DNA of 60,363 nucleotides from NCBI GenBank assembly GCA_900108205.1, contig FNUU01000006.1:146404-206766 (forward strand), given 5' to 3'. How positions within the stretch are numbered: the stretch's first letter is position 1; each line of letters starts with the position of its first letter. Position numbers and translations under genes: made by a program. Shown piece by piece: positions 24,864 to 33,586 of this stretch. The stretch comes from Eubacterium ruminantium. GTDB taxonomy: Bacteria > Bacillota > Clostridia > Lachnospirales > Lachnospiraceae. The notes beneath the pieces are model-generated. The model had not been told where the DNA came from and made no database searches. It saw only the letters and a list, made by a program, of their open reading frames with translations.

Positions 24864-25214
24864 GTGAAAAAGAAACTGATAACGAAGGTTGACATAATAC
24901 TACTTATAACAATAGTATTACTCGGAGTGGCATCAATATTTATAATTAAAATGATGATGCATGACGGAAGAACGGTAAGAGTGACAGTTGATGGAAATGT
25001 AGTTCTTGTAAAGGAACTGTCGGCGGATGGTGAATACAAGATCGAGGGCTACAAAGGAGGCAGCAATCTCCTTACAATAAAGGAGGGCAAGGCTTATGTT
25101 ACGGAGGCGGATTGCCCGGATAATCTCTGTGTCAAACAGGGGGGGATTGGAAAAACCGGCGAGACGATAATATGCCTTCCTCATAGAGTGATGGTGGAGA
25201 TACTTGGCGAGTGA
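24864..25214 (+). CDS. NusG domain II-like exported protein
   Basis: 116 aa with one N-terminal helix (~7-31) and a small domain that has SADGEYKIEGYKGGSNLLTI and a paired-cysteine segment EADCPDNLCVKQGGIGKTGE ending with CLPHRVMVEI. Three Cys in this layout are typical of the NusG-II proteins found in Clostridia between apbE and rnf or Gx-transporter genes. A redox or metal/iron-sulphur delivery role outside the membrane has been guessed but is not established. The GTG start has AAGGAG 5 nt upstream and lies 2 nt after apbE, so the two are translationally linked. Confidence 0.85.
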   Translation: MKKKLITKVDIILLITIVLLGVASIFIIKMMMHDGRTVRVTVDGNVVLVKELSADGEYKIEGYKGGSNLLTIKEGKAYVTEADCPDNLCVKQGGIGKTGETIICLPHRVMVEILGE

Positions 25215-25335
25215 TGAACCACATGAACCGACGTGGTGTGGTGTGATGAACCACATGATGGATATGCAGTGGCACGGTGTGACGGACTGTATGAGCCGAC
25301 GTGGCATGATACGATGAACCACACGAATCGGCGGA
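25213..25335. repeat. Degenerate repeat of a CCAC...GTGG motif
   Basis: GATGAACCACATGA or close variants occur at the start of this stretch, about 38 nt later, and again near 25312 (GATGAACCACACGA). CCGACGTGG occurs near 25228 and 25289. Each unit could form a CCAC/GTGG hairpin. It fills the gap between the NusG-II and Gx-transporter genes and begins at the stop codon of the former. Confidence 0.65.
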
Positions 25336-25368
25336 GCGCTGGATCTTGATATATTTGGGAGCGGAAAG

Positions 25369-25881
25369 TTGGAAGAGGCAGCAAGTGAAAAAAAATTAAA
25401 TAAAAACAAGAGGATAGTATACAGGGGAGCCCTGGTGGCACTTGCAATGGTGCTTTCATATCTTGAAAGCTTCATTCCGGTATTTGTGGCAGTTCCCGGC
25501 GTCCGGATCGGCCTTGCAAATATCGTAACGGTATTTGCACTTTTTAAACTGGGACTTTTGGATGCTTTGTCGATAGGCATCATCAGAACCATTTTGTCGG
25601 CACTTCTTTTTGGAAATCCTGTGATGATAATATACAGTCTTGCAGGGGTAGTACTTTCTGTATTTGCAATGTTCCTGGCGAAAAATATTCCTTTCTTCGG
25701 AAGGACGGGCGTCAGCATAGTTGGCGGCATATTTCATAATCTGGGTCAGATGATAGCAGCGTCATTTTTTATCGGAAATGAAAGGCTGCTTTATTATCTG
25801 GGAATACTTCTGGCCATCGGGGCGGTAACCGGAGCTGTGGTAGGGCTCATTTCCGGAATAATCATAGAAAAAACAGAGTAA
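25369..25881 (+). CDS. Gx transporter family / HepS component-I-like membrane protein
   Basis: 170 aa, about five helices. It has the LVALAMVLSYLESFIPV opening, PGVRIGLANIVTVFALF (~42-58) and GNPVMIIYSLAGVVLSV segments typical of the Gx transporter family, annotated in older genomes as heptaprenyl diphosphate synthase component I. The fold is related to ECF-type S components, so small-molecule uptake is plausible, perhaps of a flavin or quinone precursor for the neighbouring Rnf and ApbE proteins (inference). The start is a TTG with a GGGAG ribosome binding site 8 nt before it. Confidence 0.82.
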   Translation: MEEAASEKKLNKNKRIVYRGALVALAMVLSYLESFIPVFVAVPGVRIGLANIVTVFALFKLGLLDALSIGIIRTILSALLFGNPVMIIYSLAGVVLSVFAMFLAKNIPFFGRTGVSIVGGIFHNLGQMIAASFFIGNERLLYYLGILLAIGAVTGAVVGLISGIIIEKTE

Positions 25882-25920
25882 AAACTGAATAAAAATCAGT
25901 GTAAAACCGTATAAATCAAG

Positions 25921-25949
25921 TTGTATTCCGTTCGGGCATATAGTAAAAT
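25921..25949 (+). promoter_or_regulatory. Probable promoter of the rnf operon
   Basis: TTGTAT at 25921-25926 and TAAAAT at 25944-25949 with 17-bp spacing, 39 nt before the rnfC start. Suggests rnf can be transcribed apart from apbE. Confidence 0.6.
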
Positions 25950-25987
25950 AATGTGATGTAGAGTTTTAGGAAAAGAGGTAATAGAAA

Positions 25988-27307
25988 GTGACAGGTTTTA
26001 CGTTTAAGGGTGGGATTCACCCATACAGCGGAAAAAGACTGTCCAGAGATAAAGAAGTAGTAGCTTATGTTCCACAGGGGGAGGTTGTATATCCTCTCAG
26101 CCAGCATATTGGTGCGCCGGCGAATCCTATTGTGAAAAAGGGAGATTATGTGGTGGTGGGACAGAAGATTGCAGAAGCAGGAGGATTTGTTTCTGCAAAT
26201 ATTCATTCTTCAGTTTCAGGTACAGTTAAAGCAATCGAGATGCGCCTTACTCCGGGAGGAAATAAGGTCAGCTCTATCGTTATAGATAATGATCATCTTT
26301 TTGAAGAAACAGATTATTCTTCAAATATCAAAAATCTTGAAAGTTTATACAGAGAAGATGTTATTGAGATAATAAAAGAGGCAGGCATAGTCGGAATGGG
26401 CGGTGCCGGCTTTCCTACGCATGTAAAGCTTCAGCCTAAAAATGAAGCGGATATTGACACCATCATTGTAAACGGAGCAGAGTGTGAACCGTATATTACG
26501 TCGGATTACCGAAGGATGGTGGAGGAGCCTGACAAGGTTATACTGGGCCTGCAGATCCTTATAAATCTTTTTGACAGGGCAAGAGGTATCATAGCTATTG
26601 AGGATAATAAGCCTGATGCTGTCAGGATACTTCGTCAGAAGGTAAAAGATATTCCGAGAATATCGGTAAGAGTGCTGAAGACAAAATATCCGGAGGGCGC
26701 TGAGAGACAGCTTATTTATGCTTCAACCGGAAGATACGTCAATTCTAAAATGCTTCCGGCAGACGCGGGAGTGATCGTACAGAATCTTGACACCGTTATT
26801 TCCGTTTATGAGGCTGTTATCGAGGGTAAGCCACTTATATCAAGAGTAGTTACGGTTACCGGAGACTGCATTGCAAATCCGGGTAACTTTATAGTGCCCC
26901 TCGGAACCTCTTACAGAGAGCTTATAATGGCCGCCGGTGGATATAAGAGGGATCCTGAGAAGGTTATTTCAGGCGGACCAATGATGGGAAAGGCCATCTA
27001 TTCGCTGGATATTCCTGTCACCAAGGGTACTTCTGCCATACTCGCTCTATCTCATGATGAGGTAGCTGCGCTCACGCCATCTGAATGCATTAAATGCGGA
27101 AGATGTGTTTCAGTGTGTCCGGGAAGAGTCATGCCGAATCTTCTTGCGGATTATGCTGAGCATGGACGTTATGAAAAATTCCTTGAAGCAGGAGGAATGG
27201 AATGTTGCGAATGCGGCTGCTGTTCATATGTATGTCCTGCCAAGAGACATTTAACACAGACCATAGCCGGAACAAGAAAGTACATGCTGGCTAAAAGAAA
27301 GAAATAG
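25988..27307 (+). CDS. rnfC: Rnf complex subunit C
   Basis: RnfC is the NADH-oxidising subunit of the ion-pumping ferredoxin:NAD+ oxidoreductase. The 439-aa protein has the N-terminal GGIHP motif, the GMGGAGFPTHVKL segment (~138-150) of the NuoF-like flavin/NADH fold, NGAECEPY (~166-173), and two 4Fe-4S sites: CIKCGRCVSVCP (~364-375) and CCECGCCSYVCP (~405-416). Membrane association is through the other subunits. The GTG start follows AAGAGG. It opens the order C, D-G fusion, E, A, B with gaps of 0-50 nt. Confidence 0.96.
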   Translation: MTGFTFKGGIHPYSGKRLSRDKEVVAYVPQGEVVYPLSQHIGAPANPIVKKGDYVVVGQKIAEAGGFVSANIHSSVSGTVKAIEMRLTPGGNKVSSIVIDNDHLFEETDYSSNIKNLESLYREDVIEIIKEAGIVGMGGAGFPTHVKLQPKNEADIDTIIVNGAECEPYITSDYRRMVEEPDKVILGLQILINLFDRARGIIAIEDNKPDAVRILRQKVKDIPRISVRVLKTKYPEGAERQLIYASTGRYVNSKMLPADAGVIVQNLDTVISVYEAVIEGKPLISRVVTVTGDCIANPGNFIVPLGTSYRELIMAAGGYKRDPEKVISGGPMMGKAIYSLDIPVTKGTSAILALSHDEVAALTPSECIKCGRCVSVCPGRVMPNLLADYAEHGRYEKFLEAGGMECCECGCCSYVCPAKRHLTQTIAGTRKYMLAKRKK

Positions 27308-27316
27308 GAGGGGAAT

Positions 27317-29032
27317 ATGAAAGAAGGATTTGTTAATATTTCAGCGTCCCCTCATATCAGGGACAAAGCTTCAACCACAGGAATCATGGGAGATGTTCTG
27401 ATATCTCTTCTTCCTGCGTCAATAATGGGTATATATAATTTCGGACAGAATGCATATATCATGATACTGGTATGTATAGTTTCATGTATTCTGTTTGAAG
27501 CAATAACAGAATATATTTTTAAGAAGGCACTTACCGTAAAAGATCTTTCTGCGGCAGTAACAGGCCTTCTTATAGCTTTAAATCTTCCGCCGGAGCTTCC
27601 GATATGGATGGCGATCCTTGGATGTGCTTTTGCCATAGTTGTGGTAAAGCAGATGTTTGGCGGTATAGGTCAGAACTTTATGAACCCTGCCCTTGCTGCA
27701 AGATGTTTCCTTGTAATGTCATTTACAGGCAGAATGACAAGCTTTGTATATGACGGTATCACAACGGCGACACCTCTTACAGTAATGAAGGCGGGCGGAA
27801 GTACAGATCTTTTATCAATGTTTATAGGAAATGAAGCAGGTACCATCGGTGAAACTTCGGCAGCAGCTCTGCTTATCGGTGCGCTGTATCTTCTTCTCAA
27901 GAGAGTAATAAGCATAAAGATACCATTTTTCTACATATTTACCTTCTCGGTATGCATATTTATATATGCTGTGGCAGGAGAAGGTATGGAAGCAGGAGAT
28001 GCCGGAATATTCCTGGCTAAGCATATCTGTGGCGGCGGACTTATACTGGGAGCATTTTTCATGGCTACGGATTATACTACTTCTCCTATAACTTCTTCCG
28101 GTAAGGTGATCTTTGGTGTGATACTTGGACTTCTTACCTTTGTACTTAGAATATACGGAGGAAGTGCAGAGGGTGTTTCTTATGCGATCATCATTTGCAA
28201 TCTTCTTGTTCCTATCATTGAAATGGCTACAAGACCTAAGTCCTTTGGATTTGGTTATGAAGAGAAGCCGCTTTCTGAAAATCTTGGCTTCATAGGTGGA
28301 AGGGATTCACTTTCGGGAGACGGTATAGGTGCCATTCCGGAAGGACTTACACCGGATGAAGAGAATATCTGGATCAAAGAAAAGAAGAAGGAGATGAAGA
28401 GAACAAAGAGTTCTCAGAGGAAGAACAGTCTTCCGTATGTTGTTATATCAATATGCCTTATAGGACTCCTTGCTGGACTGGCTCTCGGAGCGGTTTATGA
28501 TGTGACCAAGGAGCCGATCAGAAAAACGGCAGATAAGAATAAACAGGAATCCTTCAGCACTGTATTTCCGGAGGCTGCTTCTTATGTCGAGAACAGTGAG
28601 ATCAAGATAAGTGACGCGGCAAAGAAGGCAAAGGAAATACTGAATGTAAAAGCAGATATAAATGAAATCTGGGATGCTTTATCAGAAGATAAAACAACTG
28701 TAGGACATATAATCATCATCACAAGCCATGAAGGATATGGCGGAGATATACAGATGGCAGTCGGCCTGGATACAGAGAATGTAATAACCGGAATATCGAT
28801 GCTGAGCATAGGCGAGACAGCAGGTCTTGGTATGGAAGCGAAGGATGATCCTTCATTTGCAAAGCAGTATGTAGGTAAGAAGGTTGACAGCTTTGTAGTT
28901 ACAAAGACCGGTGTGTCAGTGGAAAATGAGATAGATGCTATATCACAGGCAACCATAACCTCGAAAGCAGTTACAAATGCAGTAAATATGGCACTTGGCT
29001 TCGCGCTTGATATGTGGGGAGGTGAAAAGTAA
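27317..29032 (+). CDS. rnfD/rnfG: RnfD-RnfG fusion protein
   Basis: In most bacteria RnfD (membrane, covalent FMN) and RnfG (one helix plus exported FMN domain) are separate. Here one uninterrupted 571-aa frame carries both. Residues 1-~325 are RnfD with many helices and the flavinylation segment TTATPLTVM (T152 the likely FMN site). A Lys/Arg-rich linker (~352-372) leads to an RnfG part with a helix (~375-393) and ends with DAISQATITSKAV, where T546 is the likely FMN threonine; the usual SGAT reads SQAT. The positive linker predicts a cytoplasmic junction, which suits both topologies. ApbE encoded upstream is the probable flavin transferase. It overlaps rnfE at the stop/start (TAATG). Confidence 0.92.
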   Translation: MKEGFVNISASPHIRDKASTTGIMGDVLISLLPASIMGIYNFGQNAYIMILVCIVSCILFEAITEYIFKKALTVKDLSAAVTGLLIALNLPPELPIWMAILGCAFAIVVVKQMFGGIGQNFMNPALAARCFLVMSFTGRMTSFVYDGITTATPLTVMKAGGSTDLLSMFIGNEAGTIGETSAAALLIGALYLLLKRVISIKIPFFYIFTFSVCIFIYAVAGEGMEAGDAGIFLAKHICGGGLILGAFFMATDYTTSPITSSGKVIFGVILGLLTFVLRIYGGSAEGVSYAIIICNLLVPIIEMATRPKSFGFGYEEKPLSENLGFIGGRDSLSGDGIGAIPEGLTPDEENIWIKEKKKEMKRTKSSQRKNSLPYVVISICLIGLLAGLALGAVYDVTKEPIRKTADKNKQESFSTVFPEAASYVENSEIKISDAAKKAKEILNVKADINEIWDALSEDKTTVGHIIIITSHEGYGGDIQMAVGLDTENVITGISMLSIGETAGLGMEAKDDPSFAKQYVGKKVDSFVVTKTGVSVENEIDAISQATITSKAVTNAVNMALGFALDMWGGEK

Positions 29033-29781
29033 TGAAAAGATGTCTTGAAAGGCTTTATAACGGCATCATAAAAGAAAACCCTACCTTTGTTCAGATGCTT
29101 GGAATGTGTCCGACACTGGCGGTCACCTCGTCTGCCATAAATGGTCTCGGTATGGGACTTGCAACTCTTGCGGTACTTACCATGAGCAATATGATCATAT
29201 CTATGCTGAGAAATGTTATCTCTGACAGGGTGAGGATTCCGGCATATATAACCATCATTGCATCATTTGTTACTATAGTAAGCTTTATAATGCAGGCATA
29301 TACACCGGAGCTTTACGAGAGCCTCGGAGTATTTATATCACTTATAGTTGTTAACTGTATCATACTCGGACGTGCTGAGGCTTATGCAGGAAAGAATCCG
29401 GTGCTTCCTTCGATATTCGACGGAATCGGAATGGGACTCGGATTTACGCTTGGACTTACGGTTATAGGTATCATACGTGAATTTATCGGTGCAGGTACAT
29501 TTTTCGGAATGACTGTCACAGCTGATCTCTGGGAGCCGATAAGAATATTTACCATGAATCCGGGAGCGTTCTTCGTTCTTGCATTCATCGTTGCTTTCAT
29601 CAATGCAATGGCTATGCGAAAGGCTGCGAAGAAGGGTGAAAAGCCTGAGATCAGACGTATCGATGGCTGTGCGGGCTGTACAAATCTCAGTTGCGCAGGC
29701 AGAAATGTTGACAGCGAGAAGGCAGCAGAGATCATGAAGGCTGCTGCAGAAAAAAGAGCAGAAACTGAAAGGCAGGTGTAA
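29032..29781 (+). CDS. rnfE: Rnf complex subunit E with Cys-rich tail
   Basis: Integral membrane subunit that, with RnfA, holds a 2Fe-2S centre in the middle of the membrane. The 249-aa protein has the paired motif GMCPTLAVTSSAINGLGMG (~22-40) and LIVVNCIILGRAEA (~104-117), with the two Cys expected for cluster binding. After the last helix it adds ~50 residues that include C213-x2-C216-x4-C221 followed by an Ala/Glu/Lys helix. This extra Cys cluster is not in proteobacterial RnfE; similar tails may occur in Clostridia. Its start overlaps the stop of the D-G fusion. Confidence 0.94.
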   Translation: MKRCLERLYNGIIKENPTFVQMLGMCPTLAVTSSAINGLGMGLATLAVLTMSNMIISMLRNVISDRVRIPAYITIIASFVTIVSFIMQAYTPELYESLGVFISLIVVNCIILGRAEAYAGKNPVLPSIFDGIGMGLGFTLGLTVIGIIREFIGAGTFFGMTVTADLWEPIRIFTMNPGAFFVLAFIVAFINAMAMRKAAKKGEKPEIRRIDGCAGCTNLSCAGRNVDSEKAAEIMKAAAEKRAETERQV

Positions 29782-29784
29782 GGC

Positions 29785-30357
29785 ATGAATATTTTCCTTT
29801 TTGCAGTATCTGCTGCACTTATAAATAATGTTGTGCTGGTTCAGTTTCAGGGACTTTGTCCGTTTCTCGGAGTTTCGAAAAATACAAAAACAGCTGCCGG
29901 AATGGGAGCTGCGGTAATATTTGTCATGACACTTGCCTCCACGGTTACGAGCATTGTATATTATTATGTGCTGGTGCCGCTGGAACTGGAATATCTGAAT
30001 ACAATTGCATTTATACTTATTATTGCCGGACTCGTGCAGTTTGTGGAAATGTTTCTTAAGAAGAAGGTAAGATCATTGTATAAGGCTCTGGGAGTGTATC
30101 TCCCGCTTATCACAACCAACTGTGCGGTTCTCGGAATTGCTATAACAAATGTACAGAAGGAGTATTCTGTTGGTAAGAGCATTTTGAACGGAATGTTCTC
30201 TGCTGTTGGTTTTGCTGTTGCAATTGTAATACTTGCAAGTATCAGAGAGAAGACAGAGGATAATGATGTGCCTGAAGCTTTTAAGGGTGGTCCGATGATA
30301 CTTCTTGCAGCCGGTCTGATGGCAATGGCATTTAACGGTTTTTCGGGGCTTTTATAG
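29785..30357 (+). CDS. rnfA: Rnf complex subunit A
   Basis: 190-aa membrane protein with about six helices, homologous to RnfE in inverted topology. It shows NNVVLVQFQGLCPFLGVSK (~13-31) and LITTNCAVLGIAI (~109-121), each with the conserved Cys that together with those of RnfE bind the intramembrane 2Fe-2S cluster. It starts 3 nt after rnfE. Length is exactly as expected. Confidence 0.96.
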   Translation: MNIFLFAVSAALINNVVLVQFQGLCPFLGVSKNTKTAAGMGAAVIFVMTLASTVTSIVYYYVLVPLELEYLNTIAFILIIAGLVQFVEMFLKKKVRSLYKALGVYLPLITTNCAVLGIAITNVQKEYSVGKSILNGMFSAVGFAVAIVILASIREKTEDNDVPEAFKGGPMILLAAGLMAMAFNGFSGLL

Positions 30358-30408
30358 GGATTCATTTGTAAGTGACTATATTTATCCCTGAATGATGGAG
30401 GATAACAG

Positions 30409-31200
30409 ATGGATTATGTAAATGTACTCATCGCTGCCGGTATTATTGCCGGGGTGGCTGTTCTTGTGGGAATACTCCTGGGCAAGGCGGGTGAGATATT
30501 TAAAGTTGATGTAGATGAAAAAGAAATAGCAGTCAGGGAATGTCTTCCGGGCAATAACTGCGGAGCCTGTGGTTTTCCGGGATGTGACGGACTCGCAAAG
30601 GCCATAGCTGAGGGCAGTGCAGCGGTTAATTCATGCCCTGTCGGAGGAGAGGCTGTTGCGGAAAAAATCTCAGCCATTGTTGGCGGAGATGCCGGAAATT
30701 CTGTAAGAATGACAGCAGTTGTCAAATGTAAGGGTGACTGTAATGTGGCAAAAGATGTATATAATTATGTCGGACCGGAAAGCTGTCTCATAGCATCGAA
30801 TTCACCAAACGGAGGCCCGAAGGGCTGTACGTACGGCTGTCTCGGATATGGTGAATGCAAGAAGGTTTGTGAGTTCGGAGCGATCGAGATCATCGATGGA
30901 ATAGCAGTGATCGACAGAGACAAATGTAAGGCCTGCAGAAAATGTATCGAAGCCTGTCCTAGACATCTTATAACTATGATTCCGTACAATAAGACTCATA
31001 TTATAATGTGTAACAACAAAGACAGAGGTCTGGATGTAAAAAATGTTTGTTCTGCAGGATGTATAGGATGTACTCTCTGTGTTAAATCCTGCCCGAAGGA
31101 GGCAATAGAAATGAAGGGCTTCCTTCCGGAGATCGATTACGAGAAGTGTGTGAATTGCGGATTGTGTGAGAAAAAATGTCCTGCAAAGAACATTTCATAG
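30409..31200 (+). CDS. rnfB: Rnf complex subunit B (ferredoxin-interacting)
   Basis: Entry point for electrons from reduced ferredoxin. The 263-aa protein has an N-terminal helix (~5-23), the 4Fe-4S motif CLPGNNCGACGFPGCDG (~45-61), a middle Cys-rich region (CKGDC, CTYGCLGYGECKKVC) and three further CxxCxxCxxxC-type sites ending CVNCGLCEKKCP. The long Cys-rich form is that of clostridial Rnf. It is the last gene of the operon; nrdR follows after 39 nt and no terminator is seen between them. Confidence 0.95.
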   Translation: MDYVNVLIAAGIIAGVAVLVGILLGKAGEIFKVDVDEKEIAVRECLPGNNCGACGFPGCDGLAKAIAEGSAAVNSCPVGGEAVAEKISAIVGGDAGNSVRMTAVVKCKGDCNVAKDVYNYVGPESCLIASNSPNGGPKGCTYGCLGYGECKKVCEFGAIEIIDGIAVIDRDKCKACRKCIEACPRHLITMIPYNKTHIIMCNNKDRGLDVKNVCSAGCIGCTLCVKSCPKEAIEMKGFLPEIDYEKCVNCGLCEKKCPAKNIS

Positions 31201-31239
31201 AATATGTGAAGGAAATTATGTAAACCAGGAGGGATTTGT

Positions 31240-31689
31240 ATGAAGTGTCCATATTGTAATGTAGAGGATACCAGGGTTATTGATTCAAGACCTGCCGATG
31301 ATGGCAGCTCGATCAGAAGAAGAAGACAGTGCGATGCCTGCGGTAAGAGATTTACTACCTATGAGAAGGTTGAAACGATACCTATCATGATCATTAAAAA
31401 GGATAAGACAAGAGAAGCCTACAGCAGAAGCAAGTTGGAAGAAGGAGTGCTCAGATCCTGTCATAAGAGACCTGTATCGGCAAGTCAGATCCAGAATTGT
31501 GTTAATCAGATTGAAAATGACCTTTATAATCTTGAGAAGATGGAGGTTGACAGCTCGGTTCTCGGTGAGATAGTTATGGAGCGTCTGAAGGATCTGGATA
31601 AGGTAGCATACGTAAGATTCGCGTCGGTATACAGAGAGTTTAAGGATGTAAATACATTTATGGATGAGCTGAAGAAGCTGCTGAAATAG
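31240..31689 (+). CDS. nrdR: Transcriptional repressor NrdR
   Basis: Represses ribonucleotide reductase genes when dATP is high. The 149-aa protein has the zinc ribbon MKCPYC...CDACGKRFTTYE (Cys pairs at 3/6 and 31/34) followed by the ATP-cone domain (IKKDKTREAYSRSKLEEGV onward). Length and both domains are standard. A GGAGGG ribosome binding site precedes the ATG. It may be read from the rnf promoter as well as its own. Confidence 0.97.
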   Translation: MKCPYCNVEDTRVIDSRPADDGSSIRRRRQCDACGKRFTTYEKVETIPIMIIKKDKTREAYSRSKLEEGVLRSCHKRPVSASQIQNCVNQIENDLYNLEKMEVDSSVLGEIVMERLKDLDKVAYVRFASVYREFKDVNTFMDELKKLLK

Positions 31690-31708
31690 TTTGTCAGAGG
31701 AGTAGTAT

Positions 31709-32338
31709 TTGGATAAGGAATATAAGATCATTCGCGGGGAAGGAACCGGAGAAATAATTGAAAAGAAATCCAGATTTATTGGAGTTGCGGTTCCTGTCAG
31801 CAGTGAGGAGGAGGCATACTCATTTATTGAGGGAATCCGAAAGACTCATTATCAGGCAAGACATAACTGCTTTGCATTTTCTCTGCTGAATGAAGAAAAC
31901 GGCAGCGTTCTTGAAAGATTCTCTGATGACGGAGAACCTCAGGGAACGGCAGGACTTCCTATACTTGGTGTGATTCGGGCTTCTGAAGTAAACAATATTT
32001 TAATTGTTGTCACCAGATATTTTGGAGGAACTCTCCTGGGAACAGGCGGACTTGTGAGGGCTTATACAGATGCCTCAAAGGCGGCGCTGGGAGAAGCGGA
32101 TATTCATACTGTAAAGCATGTGGTTCCCGTTATGATAGAAATTGATTATACAGATGTGGGACGTATCGATCACATGATAATGAATAAGGGATATGAAGCA
32201 CTGCCTGCGGAATTTACGGATAAAGTGAACCGTACTATATATGTTCCTTTTGAAGAGCTTGACAGCTTCCATAAGGCAGTTACAGAGGCTACTTCAGGGA
32301 AAGCAGCAATGCTTGATATGGATGATATTTACAGATAA
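31709..32338 (+). CDS. YigZ / IMPACT family protein
   Basis: 209 aa. The N-terminal domain carries EKKSRFIGVAVPVSSEEEAY, ARHNCFAF, DDGEPQGTAGLPIL and TRYFGGTLLGTGGLVRAY, the full UPF0029/IMPACT signature; the C-terminal ~65 residues form the DUF1949 ferredoxin-like domain. Eukaryotic IMPACT modulates Gcn2; the bacterial role is unclear, possibly translation-related. The start is TTG with AGAGGAG upstream, 19 nt after nrdR. The pair ends at a strong terminator. Confidence 0.93.
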   Translation: MDKEYKIIRGEGTGEIIEKKSRFIGVAVPVSSEEEAYSFIEGIRKTHYQARHNCFAFSLLNEENGSVLERFSDDGEPQGTAGLPILGVIRASEVNNILIVVTRYFGGTLLGTGGLVRAYTDASKAALGEADIHTVKHVVPVMIEIDYTDVGRIDHMIMNKGYEALPAEFTDKVNRTIYVPFEELDSFHKAVTEATSGKAAMLDMDDIYR

Positions 32339-32348
32339 TAACAATAAT

Positions 32349-32410
32349 AAAAAGGATATAGTTTTCCGGAAATGAGATAATCTCAAAACGGAAGGACTAT
32401 ATCCTTTTTT
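32349..32410 (+). terminator. Terminator after yigZ
   Basis: AAAAAGGATATAG (32349-32361) pairs with CTATATCCTTTTT (32397-32409); inner TTCCG/CGGAA and GAGA/TCTC stems extend it. Tails are A-rich and T-rich, so it also serves the minus-strand ABC operon ending at 32506. Confidence 0.9.
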
Positions 32411-32505
32411 ATGTTTGAAAACCAGGCGACAATTATTTGTTTTTCTTGATGAGATACCGGAGGGAGGCCAGTCCCGCAGGATTATGCCGGCTCATAACGA
32501 TATCA

Positions 32506-33573
32506 TTAAAAATAATACGGCGGGAAGAACATCGAAAGATGCTTCAGAAAGCTGTTATATTTCCCGATGTCAAAGAATATGCCGCTGAATACCAGAGTCA
32601 GTACAAGAATTACAGGAAGGACTCTGTAGAAGGTATGATTCTTACGGAGCAAAAGGCTGAGAAGAATTGTATAAATACTTACGACTATGCAGTAAGCGAT
32701 CATTCTGAGAAGCAGTAAAGCCGGATTCATTTCTTTAATAAGGACCAGGCAGATATAGGAAGTAACCGTGATAGGAAGCAGGGATGCTATGATATGGGTT
32801 ATCCTGAGTGATATTCTGTCTGTACGTCCTGCGATAAGATATATATTTTTCTCTTTATCGGTAAGATATGCCGAGGTTCCCATAAGAGCAACAACAAATA
32901 TAAAGAGTGCGGCAAATTTCCTTATAGGGAGTTCGGTTTTTGTGACCTCTGTGATGGAATCATATTTGCTCTGGTTGTCTTCTGCATTTTTAAATACGGA
33001 GTCATTTGCATGATACTGGTTGAAAACCTCGTAGGCAGTTTTATTCAGAGCATCTCTGATCTCAGATACCTTTGCCTCATCGAATTCCTGCCTTGCACGC
33101 GGGATTATCTGGAGCTCGATCTCATCAGAGATGATATATGGTGCGATCTCATCAAAGAGCTGGCTGAAAAGTATTTCTCTTGCGACGGTAGGAAGGCGTG
33201 AAGAGTTTGTGGTATATTCATCAATCTTAAGACAGATACCAAAGTTATATGCGCGATTGAAGAAGCCTTCCGGAATAACAAAACCTACATTTGCTTTGCC
33301 GCTGAGAACATCTTTTTTCAGTTCGTCGAGAGACGAGACAGGATAGAAATGATAAATAGACTTTGATTTATAAAGCTCCTCTTCAAATTCATTTCCGCTG
33401 TCTGAATGATCAAGATTATAAATTGCCGCAGGAACATATATTGTTTTCTCCCGGTCAGGAATATTCATATATACACAGGAAAGAGCAATAAGCATAATGA
33501 GCATGACAATATAAAGAGGCTGGATAATAGTCCTCTTAAGCATTACATATAGTCTGTTCAAAAAAAGCTTCAT
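32506..33573 (-). CDS. ABC-2 type permease, second subunit
   Basis: 355 aa. One N-terminal helix (~15-33), a large soluble domain (~35-215) and about five or six C-terminal helices form the YhgE/DrrB-like ABC-2 exporter layout. The soluble domain contains KANVGFVIPEGF, a segment typical of ABC-2 permeases with an extracellular insert. The product is very likely an exporter of a lipid, peptide or drug; the substrate is unknown. It is last in a minus-strand operon, 13 nt after its sister permease, and ends towards the yigZ terminator. Confidence 0.82.
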   Translation of the reverse strand: MKLFLNRLYVMLKRTIIQPLYIVMLIMLIALSCVYMNIPDREKTIYVPAAIYNLDHSDSGNEFEEELYKSKSIYHFYPVSSLDELKKDVLSGKANVGFVIPEGFFNRAYNFGICLKIDEYTTNSSRLPTVAREILFSQLFDEIAPYIISDEIELQIIPRARQEFDEAKVSEIRDALNKTAYEVFNQYHANDSVFKNAEDNQSKYDSITEVTKTELPIRKFAALFIFVVALMGTSAYLTDKEKNIYLIAGRTDRISLRITHIIASLLPITVTSYICLVLIKEMNPALLLLRMIAYCIVVSIYTILLSLLLRKNHTFYRVLPVILVLTLVFSGIFFDIGKYNSFLKHLSMFFPPYYF

Positions 33574-33586
33574 ATTAACGGTCTCC

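Noticed and set aside
32437..32718. 93-codon plus-strand frame after yigZ
   Set aside because: Mostly antisense to the C-terminal part of the ABC permease; no ribosome binding site or homology is seen.
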